DNA of 64,000 nt from DAHUXN01 sp963811805 (lineage in GTDB: Bacteria; Acidobacteriota; Terriglobia; Acidiferrales; UBA7541), in contig CAWESU010000001.1 in assembly GCA_963811805.1 (NCBI GenBank), forward strand, positions 3,224,001-3,288,000. The letters are read 5' to 3'. Below the pieces are notes generated by a model, which saw nothing but the letters and a program-made list of their open reading frames with translations, was not told where the DNA came from and made no database searches. Below, piece by piece: positions 62,963 through 64,000 of this stretch. Position 1 is the stretch's first letter, and every line of letters starts with the position of its first letter. The position numbers and the translations under genes are program-made.

Positions 62963-63949
62963 TCATTCGGCCAGAAACAGGCTTTGGGCAAAAGGCCATT
63001 CGGCATCGACCCATTGCGCTTCGCAGCGAAATCCGGCGGTTGCTCCCATTCGCGCTGCTTCTTCGCAGCGATATTTGTGAGAACTTTCGCTCCAGATGGT
63101 TTCGCCGCCTTCGAGAGTGACGTCCAGCGATGTGCCCGGGATATGCGCTGTCTGCCGGCGCACGGAGCGCAGATGCATTTCGATGCGACGCTGCTCGGGG
63201 TTGTAGCGAGCCTCGTGCTGGAAGGACGAGAGGTCGAAATCGGCGTCGAGCTCACGATTGATGCGCGCCAGCAAGTTGAGATTGAATGCCGCCGTAACGC
63301 CTGCGGGATCGTCGTAGGCGAGCAATAGATCACTCACGGATTTCTCGAGGTCGGTGGCGAGCAGCAACGCGTCTCCGGGATGCAAAATACGGCGCACCTC
63401 GCACAGGAATTTCGCCGCGGCCGGCCGGTCGAAATTGCCGATGGTGCTGCCCAGGAAAAGCACCAGGAGCCGTTCGCCATGTTTCCGGCGCGAGGCTACG
63501 TCAAGCAGCCCATCCAGATAGGCGCGCTCGAAGCCGACGACGCTGACCGAGTCGATGCGGCCCAGCTCCTGCCAGCAACGCGAAAGCGCCGTGCGGGAAA
63601 TGTCGATGGGATAGTAAGTGACCGGCTGCCTCCGCGAGAGGGCTTCGAGAATCCAACGGGTCTTCGCGCCACTTCCCGAGCCCAATTCGGCCACGGCGAT
63701 CGGCGAAGGCAGGCGGTCGATGATTTCCTCCGCATGGCGCTTCAGCAGGCGTGCTCCCGCCCGGAAGAGGCCGTATTCAGGCAAAAGCGTGATCACTTCA
63801 AACAGCGCTGAACCCACTTCATCGTACAAATATTTCGACGGCAATTCTTTCTGCGGATGTTTCGTCAGGCCGGCGCGAACGTCTGCGGCAAAGTCAGCGC
63901 GGGCGCTTGCGGACACTCCCTGTGTGTAGAGCCTTGCGGGACTGGCCAT
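62963..63949 (-). CDS. egtD: L-histidine N-alpha-methyltransferase
   Basis: 328 residues. SPIAVAELGSGSGAKTRWIL is the SAM-binding loop, VLFLGSTIGNFDRP and the YNPEQRRIEMHL region are typical of EgtD, which trimethylates histidine to hercynine for ergothioneine, a thiol antioxidant. The adjoining upstream gene ends 3 bp before it, consistent with an egtB-type partner. Confidence 0.93.
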   Translation of the reverse strand: MASPARLYTQGVSASARADFAADVRAGLTKHPQKELPSKYLYDEVGSALFEVITLLPEYGLFRAGARLLKRHAEEIIDRLPSPIAVAELGSGSGAKTRWILEALSRRQPVTYYPIDISRTALSRCWQELGRIDSVSVVGFERAYLDGLLDVASRRKHGERLLVLFLGSTIGNFDRPAAAKFLCEVRRILHPGDALLLATDLEKSVSDLLLAYDDPAGVTAAFNLNLLARINRELDADFDLSSFQHEARYNPEQRRIEMHLRSVRRQTAHIPGTSLDVTLEGGETIWSESSHKYRCEEAARMGATAGFRCEAQWVDAEWPFAQSLFLAE

Positions 63950-63952
63950 GGA

Positions 63953-64000
63953 TTATTCCTCCACCATGCGGAATTTTGCGTAGACATAGGGATAGTGAGG
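63953..64000 (-). CDS. 3' end of the gene upstream of egtD (cut by the window)
   Basis: Only the last 15 codons are visible, ending YVYAKFRMVEE then TAA. By position it may be egtB, the hercynine-oxidising sulfoxide synthase, but the visible part is too short to confirm. Spacing of 3 bp to egtD means one operon. Confidence 0.5.
   Translation of the reverse strand, partial: PHYPYVYAKFRMVEE

Overview
The window is a stretch of bacterial chromosome, GC-rich outside one island, whose gene set best fits Acidobacteriota (class Terriglobia). That placement is inference: it rests on the style of the secreted proteins, the very large PilX-like pilin next to PilW/PilV/FimT, the unusual transketolase, the S9 and M1-type secreted peptidases, and dispersed palindromic intergenic repeats. 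No rRNA is present. One tRNA gene, tRNA-Ser(CGA), was found.

Region 1 (1-10.6 kb) holds a SRPBCC-type fragment, two diverged copies of a secreted protein (the first broken by an exact 22-bp tandem duplication), a cytochrome P460, MsrB, a DUF899 thioredoxin-like protein, an AhpD-like protein, acetyl-CoA synthetase, and a coupled radical SAM / sulfotransferase pair. Region 2 (10.6-20 kb) holds an ECF sigma / anti-sigma / secreted-protein operon, serA, a frameshifted cupin, a quinone-oxidoreductase-like enzyme and a glcDEF glycolate oxidase operon. Region 3 (20-38 kb) holds a transketolase with a leader that can fold in alternative ways, a VOC protein, a glycerate-kinase remnant, a reductase, an SDR, a cupin, an ICMT-like membrane protein behind a 13-G tract, a GT2 glycosyltransferase, a four-gene type IV minor-pilin operon, a KimA-like APC transporter and a secreted M1-like metallopeptidase.

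Region 4 (38,019-55,051) is a 17-kb mobile island integrated in the 3' end of tRNA-Ser(CGA). It is bounded by exact 25-bp direct repeats and carries a tyrosine integrase beside the tRNA. A 16-bp repeat lies about 53 bp inside each end. The left half is a compact, translationally coupled operon: a 43-aa RHH regulator with an operator inside its own promoter, two small proteins, a clamp-loader-like AAA+ ATPase and a serine recombinase. It also contains a TacA-like antitoxin with a frameshifted GNAT toxin, a second tyrosine integrase, excisionase-like HTH proteins, a DUF3987-like replication candidate and, directly after it, eleven short iterons around an AT-rich segment that look like a replication origin. 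Four copies of an 18-bp C/G-rich motif are scattered through the same half. The right half is cargo: a HAD / PP2C / trypsin-like protease operon, a second trypsin-like protease, and a secreted Thr-rich protein split by a stop codon.

Region 5 (55-64 kb) returns to chromosomal genes: S9 peptidase, tadA, galT, a YdcF-like protein, bactofilin with a methyltransferase-like protein, DedA, two small proteins, and egtD with the tail of the gene upstream of it.

Several genes carry single-base frameshifts or single stop codons. Some may be assembly errors, and raw reads would decide. All functional statements come from reading motifs; no database search was run.
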